DNA of 36,205 nt from Actinobacteria bacterium UBA3028 (lineage in GTDB: Bacteria; Actinomycetota; Actinomycetes; Nanopelagicales; Nanopelagicaceae), in contig DFDL01000087.1 of assembly GCA_002367715.1 (NCBI GenBank), positions 1 through 36,205 of the forward strand, in the 5' to 3' direction. Below the pieces are notes generated by a model, which worked only from the letters and a program-made list of their open reading frames with translations, was not told where the DNA came from and did not search any database. Position numbers and translations under genes: made by a program. The number at the start of each line of letters is the position of its first letter. Positions within the stretch are counted from its first letter, which is position 1. Below, piece after piece: positions 1-7,636 of the stretch.

Positions 1-230
1 CCTGAATATTGACCAAGTTGATCACCAAAGGCATAGCGCAGTTCTCGCAGCTCAATTTTTTTACAGACCGGGCAACTTCTAGTAGTTCTCTCGCCGTGAT
101 GTCTTGCAGCTCGCTTCAAATATGGATCGGCATCGCAAGCATCTTGTGCCGTAGCCGCGCCTCTAAATAGCGCAAGCAAGGTTGAGCGACGATCAAGTGA
201 ATAATCGATGTTATCTCGGCGGGACCACAT
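1..230 (-). CDS. DUF5318 family protein (3' end outside window)
   Basis: Reading the minus strand from the ATG at 230 gives 76 residues with no stop before the window edge, so the C-terminus is missing. The protein starts MWSRRDNIDYSLDRRS, then has CDADPYLKRAA and a Cys-x2-Cys pair (SCPVC). This matches my memory of DUF5318, a small family of about 120-130 residues found in Actinobacteria. Its function is unknown; the CxxC pair hints at metal or zinc-ribbon character, which is inference. It is divergent from the MFS gene with 42 nt between the starts. A -10-like TATTCT lies about 8 nt upstream of the ATG and no Shine-Dalgarno is visible, so a leaderless or near-leaderless mRNA is possible. 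Confidence 0.75.
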   Translation of the reverse strand, partial: MWSRRDNIDYSLDRRSTLLALFRGAATAQDACDADPYLKRAARHHGERTTRSCPVCKKIELRELRYAFGDQLGQYS

Positions 231-272
231 AATGGTTAAGAATAACCCTGTTGGCTGATTACGCTTTGCTAC

Positions 273-1553
273 ATGAAGGCCCTCGGAAGATATACCCCGC
301 CCCGTAACTTATATAAGTTGCTCTGGGTTCGATGGATGGGTCAAATTACCGATGGCATCTTTCAATCTGCCCTAGCTGCCTTTATTCTCTTCTCGCCCGA
401 GCGGCAACCCGATGCCTTTAAGGCGGCGCTGGCGTTTGCAGTTGTCTTACTTCCATATTCACTTGTTGGTCCATTTGTTGGTGTTGTCTTAGATCGATTT
501 AGCCGAAAGCGCGTAATTGCATTTGCAAATTTATTTCGCGCAACAAACCTTCTTGTAATTGCCTACTTAATTTTCTTGGGCTCTACAGGTATGACACTGA
601 CGCTCGTTGTTTTAATTGCCTTCGGCGCTAATCGACTAATTCTTGCCGGGCTTTCTGCAGGCCTTCCACTATTGGTTAAAAAAGATGAATTGATTACTTC
701 CAATGCAATTGCTGTCACTGGTGGAACTATCGCGGTAGTTATAGGAGGTGGCCTAGGTATTGGGTTAAAGAATTTATTGGACACTGCATTCTCTGGCGAT
801 TTCAAAGATGCCGTTCTTATTCTAATTGCCGCTGGCGGATATTTGGCGGCCGCTCTCTTAACTTCTGGAATTGGCCGCAATGAGATCGGCCCGCAGGGCC
901 ATGAAGTTTCGCAAGAGGTAACTGGATTCGGTGAAGTTATAGAGGGATTTACAATCCTTAGAAGTCACGGGGATACACTTCGCGGAATCTTTGCAACCGG
1001 AGTTCAACGCGGTGGTATTACTGCGCTAACACTTATGGCTCTTTTATTAGAGCGAAATACTTTTAATCCTCCAGATGACCCAGATGCTGGTCTACGTGGT
1101 TTTGCCTACGCACTTGCGATTGCAGGTATTGGAATCGGCTTGGGTGCCCTTGCTGGACCAATTGGCGTTGCAAAATTTGGGCGTCATAAATGGATGCGCA
1201 TCTCGATGCTCGCGCCCATTTCCTTCTTAGTCTTCTTTAGCTTCTTTAATAACGAAATTGTAATGATCATGACTGCGTTTTTTGTAGGAGGTTTTGGGCA
1301 GAGTTTTAAAATTACGAATGATGCGCTCGTGCAATCAAAGATTGCTGATGAGTTCCGAGGAAGAATTTTCGCTTTCTATGATGTAGCAGTAAATGGCGCA
1401 ATAGTTTCCGGTGCGGTAATTGCCGCTTTAATTATGCCAATTAGTGGCCTCTCTATGGCCCTTCCAATGTCGATAGCTGGAGCATATTTGCTAACAGGAT
1501 TACGACTACTTCGCAGAACTAAGTTTTCGGCTGATTCAAACTCCACCAATTGA
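273..1553 (+). CDS. MFS transporter
   Basis: A 426-residue, strongly hydrophobic protein with about 12 predicted membrane segments and a short basic N-terminus. The stretch VVLDRFSRKRV near residues 72-82 resembles the conserved MFS loop 2-3 motif (GxLaDrxGrkr). The second half repeats the layout after a central hydrophilic region near residues 200-235 (GRNEIGPQGHEVSQEV), as expected for two six-helix bundles. The substrate cannot be predicted; drug or metabolite efflux is typical of the family. No Shine-Dalgarno precedes the ATG. A TACGCT hexamer ends 7 nt before it, which would fit leaderless transcription. Its last 35 nt overlap the 3' end of the convergent CCA transferase gene. Confidence 0.85.
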   Translation: MKALGRYTPPRNLYKLLWVRWMGQITDGIFQSALAAFILFSPERQPDAFKAALAFAVVLLPYSLVGPFVGVVLDRFSRKRVIAFANLFRATNLLVIAYLIFLGSTGMTLTLVVLIAFGANRLILAGLSAGLPLLVKKDELITSNAIAVTGGTIAVVIGGGLGIGLKNLLDTAFSGDFKDAVLILIAAGGYLAAALLTSGIGRNEIGPQGHEVSQEVTGFGEVIEGFTILRSHGDTLRGIFATGVQRGGITALTLMALLLERNTFNPPDDPDAGLRGFAYALAIAGIGIGLGALAGPIGVAKFGRHKWMRISMLAPISFLVFFSFFNNEIVMIMTAFFVGGFGQSFKITNDALVQSKIADEFRGRIFAFYDVAVNGAIVSGAVIAALIMPISGLSMALPMSIAGAYLLTGLRLLRRTKFSADSNSTN

Positions 1554-2982
1554 GCAGTTCGGTCTTAGCTATATCTGCTCCTAGTGGTCCGCGATCCATT
1601 CGTAGATCTAATAAATACTTGTAGGCGAGTCCCACGATTGGCGATGGCTGGATGCCAAGAATTTCCATGATCGCTATTCCATCTAAATCTGGGCGAATTT
1701 TCTCTAACTCTTCCTCGGCCATTAACTTTACGATTCGCTCTTCAAGTGAGTCGTAAGTTTTGGCAAGGCTCTCGGCTTTGCGTTGATTTCTGGTAGTGCA
1801 ATCAGCGCGCGTTAAGACATGCAGGTGTGTGAGTTGATCTTCAGCATCCCTGATGTATCTACGAACTGCCGAGTCAGTCCATTCTCCAGTTCCATAACCA
1901 TGAAAACGGAGATGTAGAAAGACCAGTGCCGAGACATCGGAGATGATTTCATTGCTAAATCTCAGCCTCTTTAAGCGCTCTTTAGCCATTCTGGAGCCAA
2001 CAACCTCATGGTGGTGAAATGAGACTCCGCCGCCCGGAATTAATTCACGAGTCTTAGGTTTGCCAATATCGTGCAGCAGAGCAGCAAGACGAATTACAAG
2101 GTTTGGACCACCTAAACGTTCTTCTAGCTCGATCGCTTGCTCAAGGACTTTAAGAGTGTGTTCGTAAACATCTTTATGGTGGTGATGTTCATCAATCTCT
2201 AATTTCAACTTAGGTACCTCGGGAAGAATGTAATCTGCGAGCCCAGTCTCAACTATAAGTGATAGACCAATTCTAGGATTATCAGACATCAAAAGTTTTA
2301 TTAATTCATCTCGCACTCTCTCTGCAGAGATAATTTCAATTCGCTTTGCCATATCTGTTATTGCGCTGATTATTGCTGCATCAACTTCAAAACTAAGTTG
2401 TGCCGCAAATCTTGCAGCGCGCATCATCCTAAGTGGATCATCGGTAAATGAATCTTCCGGTGAACCTGGTGTTCGCAATACTTTTTTAAGTAGATCAGTT
2501 ACACCGTTAAAATTATCAATAAAAGTTGGTGGGGTAGTGGTGAGTTCTAACGCCATTGCATTTACCGTAAAGTCGCGACGTAATAAGTCACCATCGATAC
2601 TCTCACCAAATCTTACTTGTGGGTTTCTACTTTCACGATCATAAATTTCGCTTCGGTAGGTTGTGATCTCAACTGTAGTTTCACCAAATTGCGCAGCAAT
2701 AGTTCCAAATTCACGGCCAGTTTCCCAGATTGAATCTGCACCCTTTTTAATAATTGATTTGGTCTCATCCGGCTTTGCATCTGTTGTGAAATCTAAATCA
2801 TTTCCAAGGCGACCTAAGATTGCATCGCGAACTGGCCCACCTACTAGGGCTAATTTAAAACCAGCTTTCATAAATCGATCTGCCAGCTCGGTGACTAAGG
2901 GCCGCTCAGTAAGTGAAGAGCGCACAAGGCCAGCAGCGATAGATTTCGGATCGCTTGCGCTTAATTCGGGGTTCATTGTCAC
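1519..2982 (-). CDS. cca: CCA tRNA nucleotidyltransferase with HD domain
   Basis: Adds or repairs the 3'-CCA end of tRNAs. The 487 residues show the class II nucleotidyltransferase head: LVGGPVRDAILG at 47-57, the metal-binding DLD at 62-64, RRDFTVNAMA near 135-144 and DPLRMMRAARFA near 182-193. A C-terminal HD phosphohydrolase domain follows (LLHDIGKPKTR, His-Asp at 304-305). This is the size and architecture of the actinobacterial PcnA/Cca family. The start is GTG at 2982 or ATG at 2976 (MTMNPEL); I kept the longer form. It is divergent from the NUDIX gene with a 32-nt gap, as in mycobacteria (pcnA-mutT4). tRNA-Ala in this window does not encode CCA, so the enzyme should be essential. It could be misnamed poly(A) polymerase, since the families look alike. 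Confidence 0.93.
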   Translation of the reverse strand: MTMNPELSASDPKSIAAGLVRSSLTERPLVTELADRFMKAGFKLALVGGPVRDAILGRLGNDLDFTTDAKPDETKSIIKKGADSIWETGREFGTIAAQFGETTVEITTYRSEIYDRESRNPQVRFGESIDGDLLRRDFTVNAMALELTTTPPTFIDNFNGVTDLLKKVLRTPGSPEDSFTDDPLRMMRAARFAAQLSFEVDAAIISAITDMAKRIEIISAERVRDELIKLLMSDNPRIGLSLIVETGLADYILPEVPKLKLEIDEHHHHKDVYEHTLKVLEQAIELEERLGGPNLVIRLAALLHDIGKPKTRELIPGGGVSFHHHEVVGSRMAKERLKRLRFSNEIISDVSALVFLHLRFHGYGTGEWTDSAVRRYIRDAEDQLTHLHVLTRADCTTRNQRKAESLAKTYDSLEERIVKLMAEEELEKIRPDLDGIAIMEILGIQPSPIVGLAYKYLLDLRMDRGPLGADIAKTELLNWWSLNQPKT

Positions 2983-3014
2983 AGTATCTAAGGCTAGAGC
3001 AGTAACCTTGCTCC
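2983..3014. promoter_or_regulatory. Compact divergent start region between cca and NUDIX gene
   Basis: Only 32 nt separate the two divergent starts, so both promoters must overlap each other or the coding sequences. On the plus strand TAACCT (3003-3008) ends 6 nt before the NUDIX ATG, the spacing expected for a leaderless actinobacterial transcript. On the minus strand a TAGATA hexamer lies just upstream of the cca GTG/ATG. I see no good -35 for either and no Shine-Dalgarno for either gene. The promoter calls are inference. Confidence 0.35.
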
Positions 3015-3596
3015 ATGACCACGGCGCCTGGTGGCGGTGGCGAGGCTAAACGGAAAAAACGTCGGAGACGGCGTCCAAAGGGCCCAACCCCACCAAATTC
3101 AAATACATCTACCACCCCACAAAATAAACCCCCTGCCAAAAAAGCACCGCCTAAACGGGTTTATGCCAGGCGAGTTGATGAGGTAAGTGCAGGTGGCTTA
3201 GTTATTGATTCAACTGGCACCAAGGGTTTGCTAATTGGTAGGCGCGATCTTAAAGACCAGACCAGAGAGCGTCTGCTGTGGTCGCTACCAAAAGGACATA
3301 TTGAAGAGGGTGAAACTCCCGAACAAGCTGCAATTAGAGAAGTTCAAGAAGAGACCGGAATTGAAAGTGAAATTGCTCGCGAGCTCGGCGTAATTGATTT
3401 CTGGTTTATGGCTGGTGGAAATCGAATTCATAAAACTGTTCACCATTATCTCTTTAAAGAGGTGGGTGGGAGCCTTGCTCCTCAAATAACTGAAGTTGAT
3501 GATGTTGGTTGGTTCCCACTTGGTGAAATTATTGAACTACTTGCATACCCAGATGAGAAAAAATTAATTGCGAAGTCTGGCGAGTTGAGGATATGA
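3015..3596 (+). CDS. NUDIX hydrolase (MutT4-like)
   Basis: A 193-residue protein with an exact NUDIX box in residues 94-116: GHIEEGE, seven residues, REVQEETGI, including the REx2EE metal-binding core. NUDIX enzymes hydrolyse nucleoside diphosphates linked to other groups; the substrate here is unknown. The first 55 residues are a low-complexity basic and proline-rich tail (KRKKRRRRRPKG, then PPAKKAPPKR) that could bind nucleic acid. The position, divergent from cca and upstream of a DUF6049 gene and murJ, is that of mycobacterial mutT4, whose product I recall also has a basic N-terminal extension. Its stop overlaps the next start (ATGA), so translation is probably coupled. Confidence 0.9.
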   Translation: MTTAPGGGGEAKRKKRRRRRPKGPTPPNSNTSTTPQNKPPAKKAPPKRVYARRVDEVSAGGLVIDSTGTKGLLIGRRDLKDQTRERLLWSLPKGHIEEGETPEQAAIREVQEETGIESEIARELGVIDFWFMAGGNRIHKTVHHYLFKEVGGSLAPQITEVDDVGWFPLGEIIELLAYPDEKKLIAKSGELRI

Positions 3597-4696
3597 GAAG
3601 AGTCCTGGCAGCGATTGTCGCAACTTTATTTCTATTTACTAGTTCGCAGAGCGCCACTGCGCTCGAAGTCTCGATATCTGTAAGCGAACCAAGCCATAGG
3701 CAGATGAATGGTGATTTTATTGATGATGGACTAGTTGAACATCTTGCTTTTGATGGGAAGTTAGGTGAGTTGGTATTTAGCCCTCCTCGCGGCGATCGAA
3801 TCTGGTTTATAGATCCAGAATTAATTGAAGATATAACTGCAATGTCACTTGGCTACAAATTAATCAATGGTGATGACGGTGCTGGTGTTGAAGTGGCAAC
3901 CGCTTGGTTAAATCAACTGCAAGCTATCACCCGTGGTGACCAAATTTCGGCTCTGCCATATGGCGATCCGTCCGGGTATTGGATTTCGAAATTACTGCCT
4001 GGAAAGAGAAGTTTTTATCTTGAGTTAGGAGCTAACCGCTTAACTGAGCTGCTCGGCCGTGAAGTAAATCAGATGCAAGAATTTCCAAGAAGGGACGCCC
4101 CAAAGGTAGATAACCTTGCTATTGCTGCATTTGAAGGCGCGCAGCGAGCCTTAAAAATTAACGCTCCCTACATGTTACTTGGGGATGTAGAAATTTTCCA
4201 AGCAAAGAGCGCATCAATATTTCATGTGGATTTAATAACTGCCCAACGCGCTAAATTACGTTTAGATTTAATGAAAAATACTGAACAATTAACTAGAAAA
4301 ATAAGGCTGATCTCAGGAAGATTTACTATTACTTCCAATAAACAAGACTTGCCTATCACCTTAGTAAATGACTTTCCAGAAGCTGTAGAGGTTTCGGTGA
4401 GAGTATTGGCATCTAATGGAAAATTGTTAGTTCGTTCGGTTGCTGACCAAGTTATAGAGGGCAGTTCAAAGATTCAATTGATGGTTCCAGTTGAAGTTGT
4501 TACATCGGGTGAGAGTTCGATTCTGGTTTCATTGCGATCTAAAAGTGGAAAGTTGTTAGGAAAAGAGGTTCTCTTCCCGGTCAATCTGAGAGTAATAAGT
4601 CCAATTGCAACTTGGATTACTACGGGCGCCGCAATTATTTTATTTATATCTGCGCTCATTCAGAGCTATAGGCGGATACGGAGGAAACGATTATGA
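3593..4696 (+). CDS. DUF6049-like secreted/membrane-anchored protein
   Basis: A 367-residue protein with an N-terminal signal peptide (basic MRR, hydrophobic 4-18, likely cleavage after SATA at about 23) and one C-terminal membrane segment near 337-357, followed by a basic cytoplasmic tail (RRIRRKRL). Most of it should therefore be extracytoplasmic. WFIDPELIED, an Ala/Trp-containing helix (ATAWLNQLQ) and ALPYGDPS recall the DUF6049 family, which lies between mutT4 and murJ in Actinobacteria (Rv3909 in M. tuberculosis). The residue order and the position agree. Family members are usually about twice this length, so this is a reduced version or a distant relative. Function is unknown; the context suggests the cell envelope. 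It overlaps both neighbours by 4 nt (ATGA). Confidence 0.72.
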   Translation: MRRVLAAIVATLFLFTSSQSATALEVSISVSEPSHRQMNGDFIDDGLVEHLAFDGKLGELVFSPPRGDRIWFIDPELIEDITAMSLGYKLINGDDGAGVEVATAWLNQLQAITRGDQISALPYGDPSGYWISKLLPGKRSFYLELGANRLTELLGREVNQMQEFPRRDAPKVDNLAIAAFEGAQRALKINAPYMLLGDVEIFQAKSASIFHVDLITAQRAKLRLDLMKNTEQLTRKIRLISGRFTITSNKQDLPITLVNDFPEAVEVSVRVLASNGKLLVRSVADQVIEGSSKIQLMVPVEVVTSGESSILVSLRSKSGKLLGKEVLFPVNLRVISPIATWITTGAAIILFISALIQSYRRIRRKRL

Positions 4697-6291
4697 ATAA
4701 TAACTCGCTCTTAAAATCTTCGACTGTCATGGCGGCGGGCACCATAGTCTCGCGCATTACTGGTCTGGCAAGGGGCCTACTTTTAGTTGCAGTTCTTGGT
4801 ACCACCTTGCTCGGAGATACTTTCAATGTCGCAAACACAATGCCAAATATTCTTTATAATTTAATAATAGGTGGCGCACTTACTGCGGTATTTGTTCCAC
4901 AAATTCTTAGAGCCACAAATGATTCTGATGGTGGCAGCGCATTTATCTCTCGCCTGGTTACTGTTGTTTCGGTTTTCTTGGGCGCGCTTGTAATTCTCTC
5001 AATACTCTTTGCCCCAGTCCTGGTTAGGATCTTTGCTACAAGTTATGTCGGTCGCCCCGAGTTTGATGTAACCACTTTATTTATGCGCTTCTGCTTGCCA
5101 CAGATTTTCTTTATGGGTCTCTTCGCATTGCTCAGCCAGGTTGCAAATGCCAAGGGCAGATTTGGCCCAATGATGTGGGCCCCGGTTTTAAATAACTTAA
5201 TAGCGATTGGTGTCTTTGGTTGGTTCTTGAAGTATTCAACCCAACCTACCGTTGAGACAATTCCGACCTCTGAAATAATCTGGATTGGCCTCGGTAGTAC
5301 TAGTGGTTATTTAGTTCAGGCTTTTATTTTGATTCCAGTAATTAGTAAGACCAAAATTAAGATTCGCCCTAGATTTGATTGGCGCGATTCAGAGTTGCGA
5401 AAATCTGTTCACTTGGCATCCTGGACCTTTATCTTTGCTGCAATTTCGCAGGTAAGTTATTTGGTCTCTGTGAACTTATCTACTGGCGCTGCAGTTAAGG
5501 CTGCAAAGGCTGGGATCGAAACCGGTGTTGGCTTTACCCCATTTAGTAATGCCTTTCTCGTCTTCATGTTGCCGCACTCGATAATTACAATTTCAGTAGT
5601 TACTGCGCTTCTGCCTATGCTCTCAAAGCTCGCCCACGAGAAAAAGTCAGATTTAATGCATGACCAATTAGTTAACTCGATGCGCCTTGTTGGGCTAATT
5701 ACCGTCCCGAGCGCTGTAGCTTTCCTATTTTTTGGTCCATTAATGACAAGTTCGCTCTACTTTGGAATTTCAGCTGATGACTCAAATTACCTGGGCTATA
5801 CACTCTCTGCGTTATCACTTGGGTTAGCTCCGATGAGCGTTAATTTGATTGCATTGCGCGGGCTAAATGCCTTTGAAAATGTAAAGCTACAAGTGCTGAG
5901 CAATACCCTGATGAATTTTGTGGCTGTTGTGCTATCAATTATTGCTGCCTTCGCCCTGCCTCCCAAATGGGTGACTGTTGGTTTGGCAGGAGCGCTGGCC
6001 TTTAGTTACTTCTTCGGCGCATGGAGCTCAATTCGTTTACTTCGGAGATATCAAATAAATATTTCAATCTCGGAAGTTTTTGGGTTTTACCTCAAGCTCT
6101 TCACGCTGGCGATTGCGGTTGCCGCTCCGATCTGGCTTCTTCGAAATGAAATTCCGGGTGGGAATAGCCTGCAGTTAATTTTGGTTATAACAACTAGCGC
6201 TGTTGGATACCTTCTTCTCTGCAAAATAACTGGTGTGGATGAGATAACTAGCGCTGTTCAAGTTCTTAAGTCTCGTAGAAAGATAGGCTAG
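4693..6291 (+). CDS. murJ: Lipid II flippase MurJ (MviN family)
   Basis: Flips the peptidoglycan precursor lipid II across the cytoplasmic membrane. The 532-residue protein has about 14 predicted hydrophobic segments. It begins with the typical SSTVMAAGTIVSRITGLARG and continues with NTMPNILYNLIIGGALTAVFVP, both hallmark MviN/MurJ sequences. The length fits a core transporter; the long C-terminal pseudokinase and extracellular extension known from mycobacterial MviN is absent. A good ribosome-binding site (GGAGG near 4680-4684) precedes the ATG, which overlaps the upstream stop by 4 nt. The next gene, trxB, follows after 4 nt, where mycobacteria have sigM and its anti-sigma factor in between. 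Confidence 0.95.
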   Translation: MNNNSLLKSSTVMAAGTIVSRITGLARGLLLVAVLGTTLLGDTFNVANTMPNILYNLIIGGALTAVFVPQILRATNDSDGGSAFISRLVTVVSVFLGALVILSILFAPVLVRIFATSYVGRPEFDVTTLFMRFCLPQIFFMGLFALLSQVANAKGRFGPMMWAPVLNNLIAIGVFGWFLKYSTQPTVETIPTSEIIWIGLGSTSGYLVQAFILIPVISKTKIKIRPRFDWRDSELRKSVHLASWTFIFAAISQVSYLVSVNLSTGAAVKAAKAGIETGVGFTPFSNAFLVFMLPHSIITISVVTALLPMLSKLAHEKKSDLMHDQLVNSMRLVGLITVPSAVAFLFFGPLMTSSLYFGISADDSNYLGYTLSALSLGLAPMSVNLIALRGLNAFENVKLQVLSNTLMNFVAVVLSIIAAFALPPKWVTVGLAGALAFSYFFGAWSSIRLLRRYQINISISEVFGFYLKLFTLAIAVAAPIWLLRNEIPGGNSLQLILVITTSAVGYLLLCKITGVDEITSAVQVLKSRRKIG

Positions 6292-6295
6292 CTAA

Positions 6296-7228
6296 ATGAG
6301 TGAAATTCACGATCTTGTAATTGTCGGGTCTGGGCCTGCCGGATATACCGCCGCAATTTATGCTGCTAGAGCCGAACTTAAGCCAATACTTTACGAGGGT
6401 TCGGTAACAGCTGGCGGCGCCCTAATGAACACCACAGATGTAGAGAATTTTCCCGGCTTTCCAGATGGGATTATGGGTCCAGATTTGATGGATTTGCTGC
6501 GCAAACAGGCGGGGCGCTTTGGAACCAAAATAATTACAGATGATGTTGTAAAAATGGATTTAAGTAGTGAGATAAAAGTTTTAGTAGATGGTTCTGGAAA
6601 TACTGTAAAGGCTAAATCTGTAATTCTGGCAACTGGTTCTGCATATAAAGAGATTGGTTTAACAAACGAGAAACGACTTTCAGGCCGTGGTGTCTCTTGG
6701 TGTGCGACATGTGACGGATTTTTCTTCCGCGAAAAAGTAATTGCTGTAGTAGGTGGCGGGGATTCTGCTATGGAAGAGGCAAACTTTCTTACCCGCTTTG
6801 CAAGTAAGGTTTATGTAATTCACCGTCGCGATACTTTGCGGGCATCAAAGATTATGATCGAGCGCGCAAGAGTAAACCCAAAGATTGAATTTATTTGGAA
6901 TACTGAAGTTATTGATGTCTTAGGTAATGAGAAGGTTTCTGGGTTAAAACTCCGTGATTTAATCTCGGGAGAAGAGAGCGAGAGAGAGTTCGATGGTCTC
7001 TTTGTAGCTATTGGCCACCTCCCAAGAAGTGATCTATTGGTTGGACAGATTGACTTGGATTCTCAAGGATATGTAACCGTTGAAGCCAGCTCTACTAGAA
7101 CTAATCAGCAGGGGGTCTTTGCTTGTGGCGATTTGGTTGATCACACCTACCGCCAGGCCATTACCGCTGCCGGCTCTGGTTGCCAGGCTGCTCTCGACGC
7201 TGAAAAGTTTTTAGCTGGGCACCAATAG
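6296..7228 (+). CDS. trxB: Thioredoxin-disulfide reductase
   Basis: Uses NADPH and FAD to reduce thioredoxin in the cytoplasm. The 310 residues contain the FAD dinucleotide motif GSGPAG (11-16), the redox-active CATC (Cys136 and Cys139), the NADPH-domain motif GGGDSAMEE (153-161) with HRRDTLRAS (176-184), and the C-terminal FAD motif GVFACGDLVD. Length and order match low-molecular-weight TrxR. It starts 4 nt after murJ, and trxA follows after 80 nt, so reductase and substrate are made together. No features are missing. Confidence 0.97.
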   Translation: MSEIHDLVIVGSGPAGYTAAIYAARAELKPILYEGSVTAGGALMNTTDVENFPGFPDGIMGPDLMDLLRKQAGRFGTKIITDDVVKMDLSSEIKVLVDGSGNTVKAKSVILATGSAYKEIGLTNEKRLSGRGVSWCATCDGFFFREKVIAVVGGGDSAMEEANFLTRFASKVYVIHRRDTLRASKIMIERARVNPKIEFIWNTEVIDVLGNEKVSGLKLRDLISGEESEREFDGLFVAIGHLPRSDLLVGQIDLDSQGYVTVEASSTRTNQQGVFACGDLVDHTYRQAITAAGSGCQAALDAEKFLAGHQ

Positions 7229-7308
7229 GAATTTCCATTAAATTTATCCCATACAAATAACAAAATGGCTAAGAAATAGCCGAGAAACAGCAAAGAGGAA
7301 GAGGAACT
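7229..7308 (+). other. trxB-trxA spacer with small hairpin and RBS
   Basis: This is the only sizeable gap inside the plus-strand block. It holds a 5-bp hairpin, GGCTA (7267-7271) and TAGCC (7277-7281), with a 5-nt loop, followed by a purine-rich ribosome-binding region (GAGGAAGAGGA) just before the trxA ATG. There is no T-run after the hairpin, so it is not a Rho-independent terminator. It may be an RNA-processing or stabilising element, or chance. Confidence 0.4.
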
Positions 7309-7632
7309 ATGAGCGCAGCAACTCCAGTAACGGCAGCCACTTTCGATGAAGAGGTTTTGAAGAGTTCAATCCCGGTACTAGTTGATTTCTGGGCGGTCTG
7401 GTGCGGACCTTGTCGCGCTGTTGCTCCAATCCTGGATGAGATCGCGGCTGAGTACGCGGGTAAAATTAAAATCGTAAAACTAAATACTGATGAAGAGTCA
7501 GCGATAGCGATTAAATATGGGATCACATCAATTCCAACACTTAATGTCTATGTAAATGGTGAGGTAGTTAAAACTGTAATTGGCGCAAAGCCAAAGCCAG
7601 CACTGTTAAAAGAACTAGCAGCGTTCCTCTAA
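7309..7632 (+). CDS. trxA: Thioredoxin
   Basis: A 107-residue classical thioredoxin that reduces cytoplasmic disulfides and is recycled by the TrxB encoded just upstream. The active site WCGPC is at 31-35 within VDFWAVWCGPCRAVAPIL. The cis-proline loop SIPTLNVY follows near 82-89, and the length is normal. A strong purine-rich ribosome-binding site precedes the ATG, consistent with high expression. cwlM starts 4 nt after the stop. The gene corresponds to trxC in the M. tuberculosis origin cluster. Confidence 0.97.
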   Translation: MSAATPVTAATFDEEVLKSSIPVLVDFWAVWCGPCRAVAPILDEIAAEYAGKIKIVKLNTDEESAIAIKYGITSIPTLNVYVNGEVVKTVIGAKPKPALLKELAAFL

Positions 7633-7636
7633 ATAC

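Noticed and set aside
7267..7281. Hairpin between trxB and trxA as a transcription terminator
   Set aside because: The stem is only 5 bp and no T-run follows; the genes are functionally paired and probably co-transcribed.
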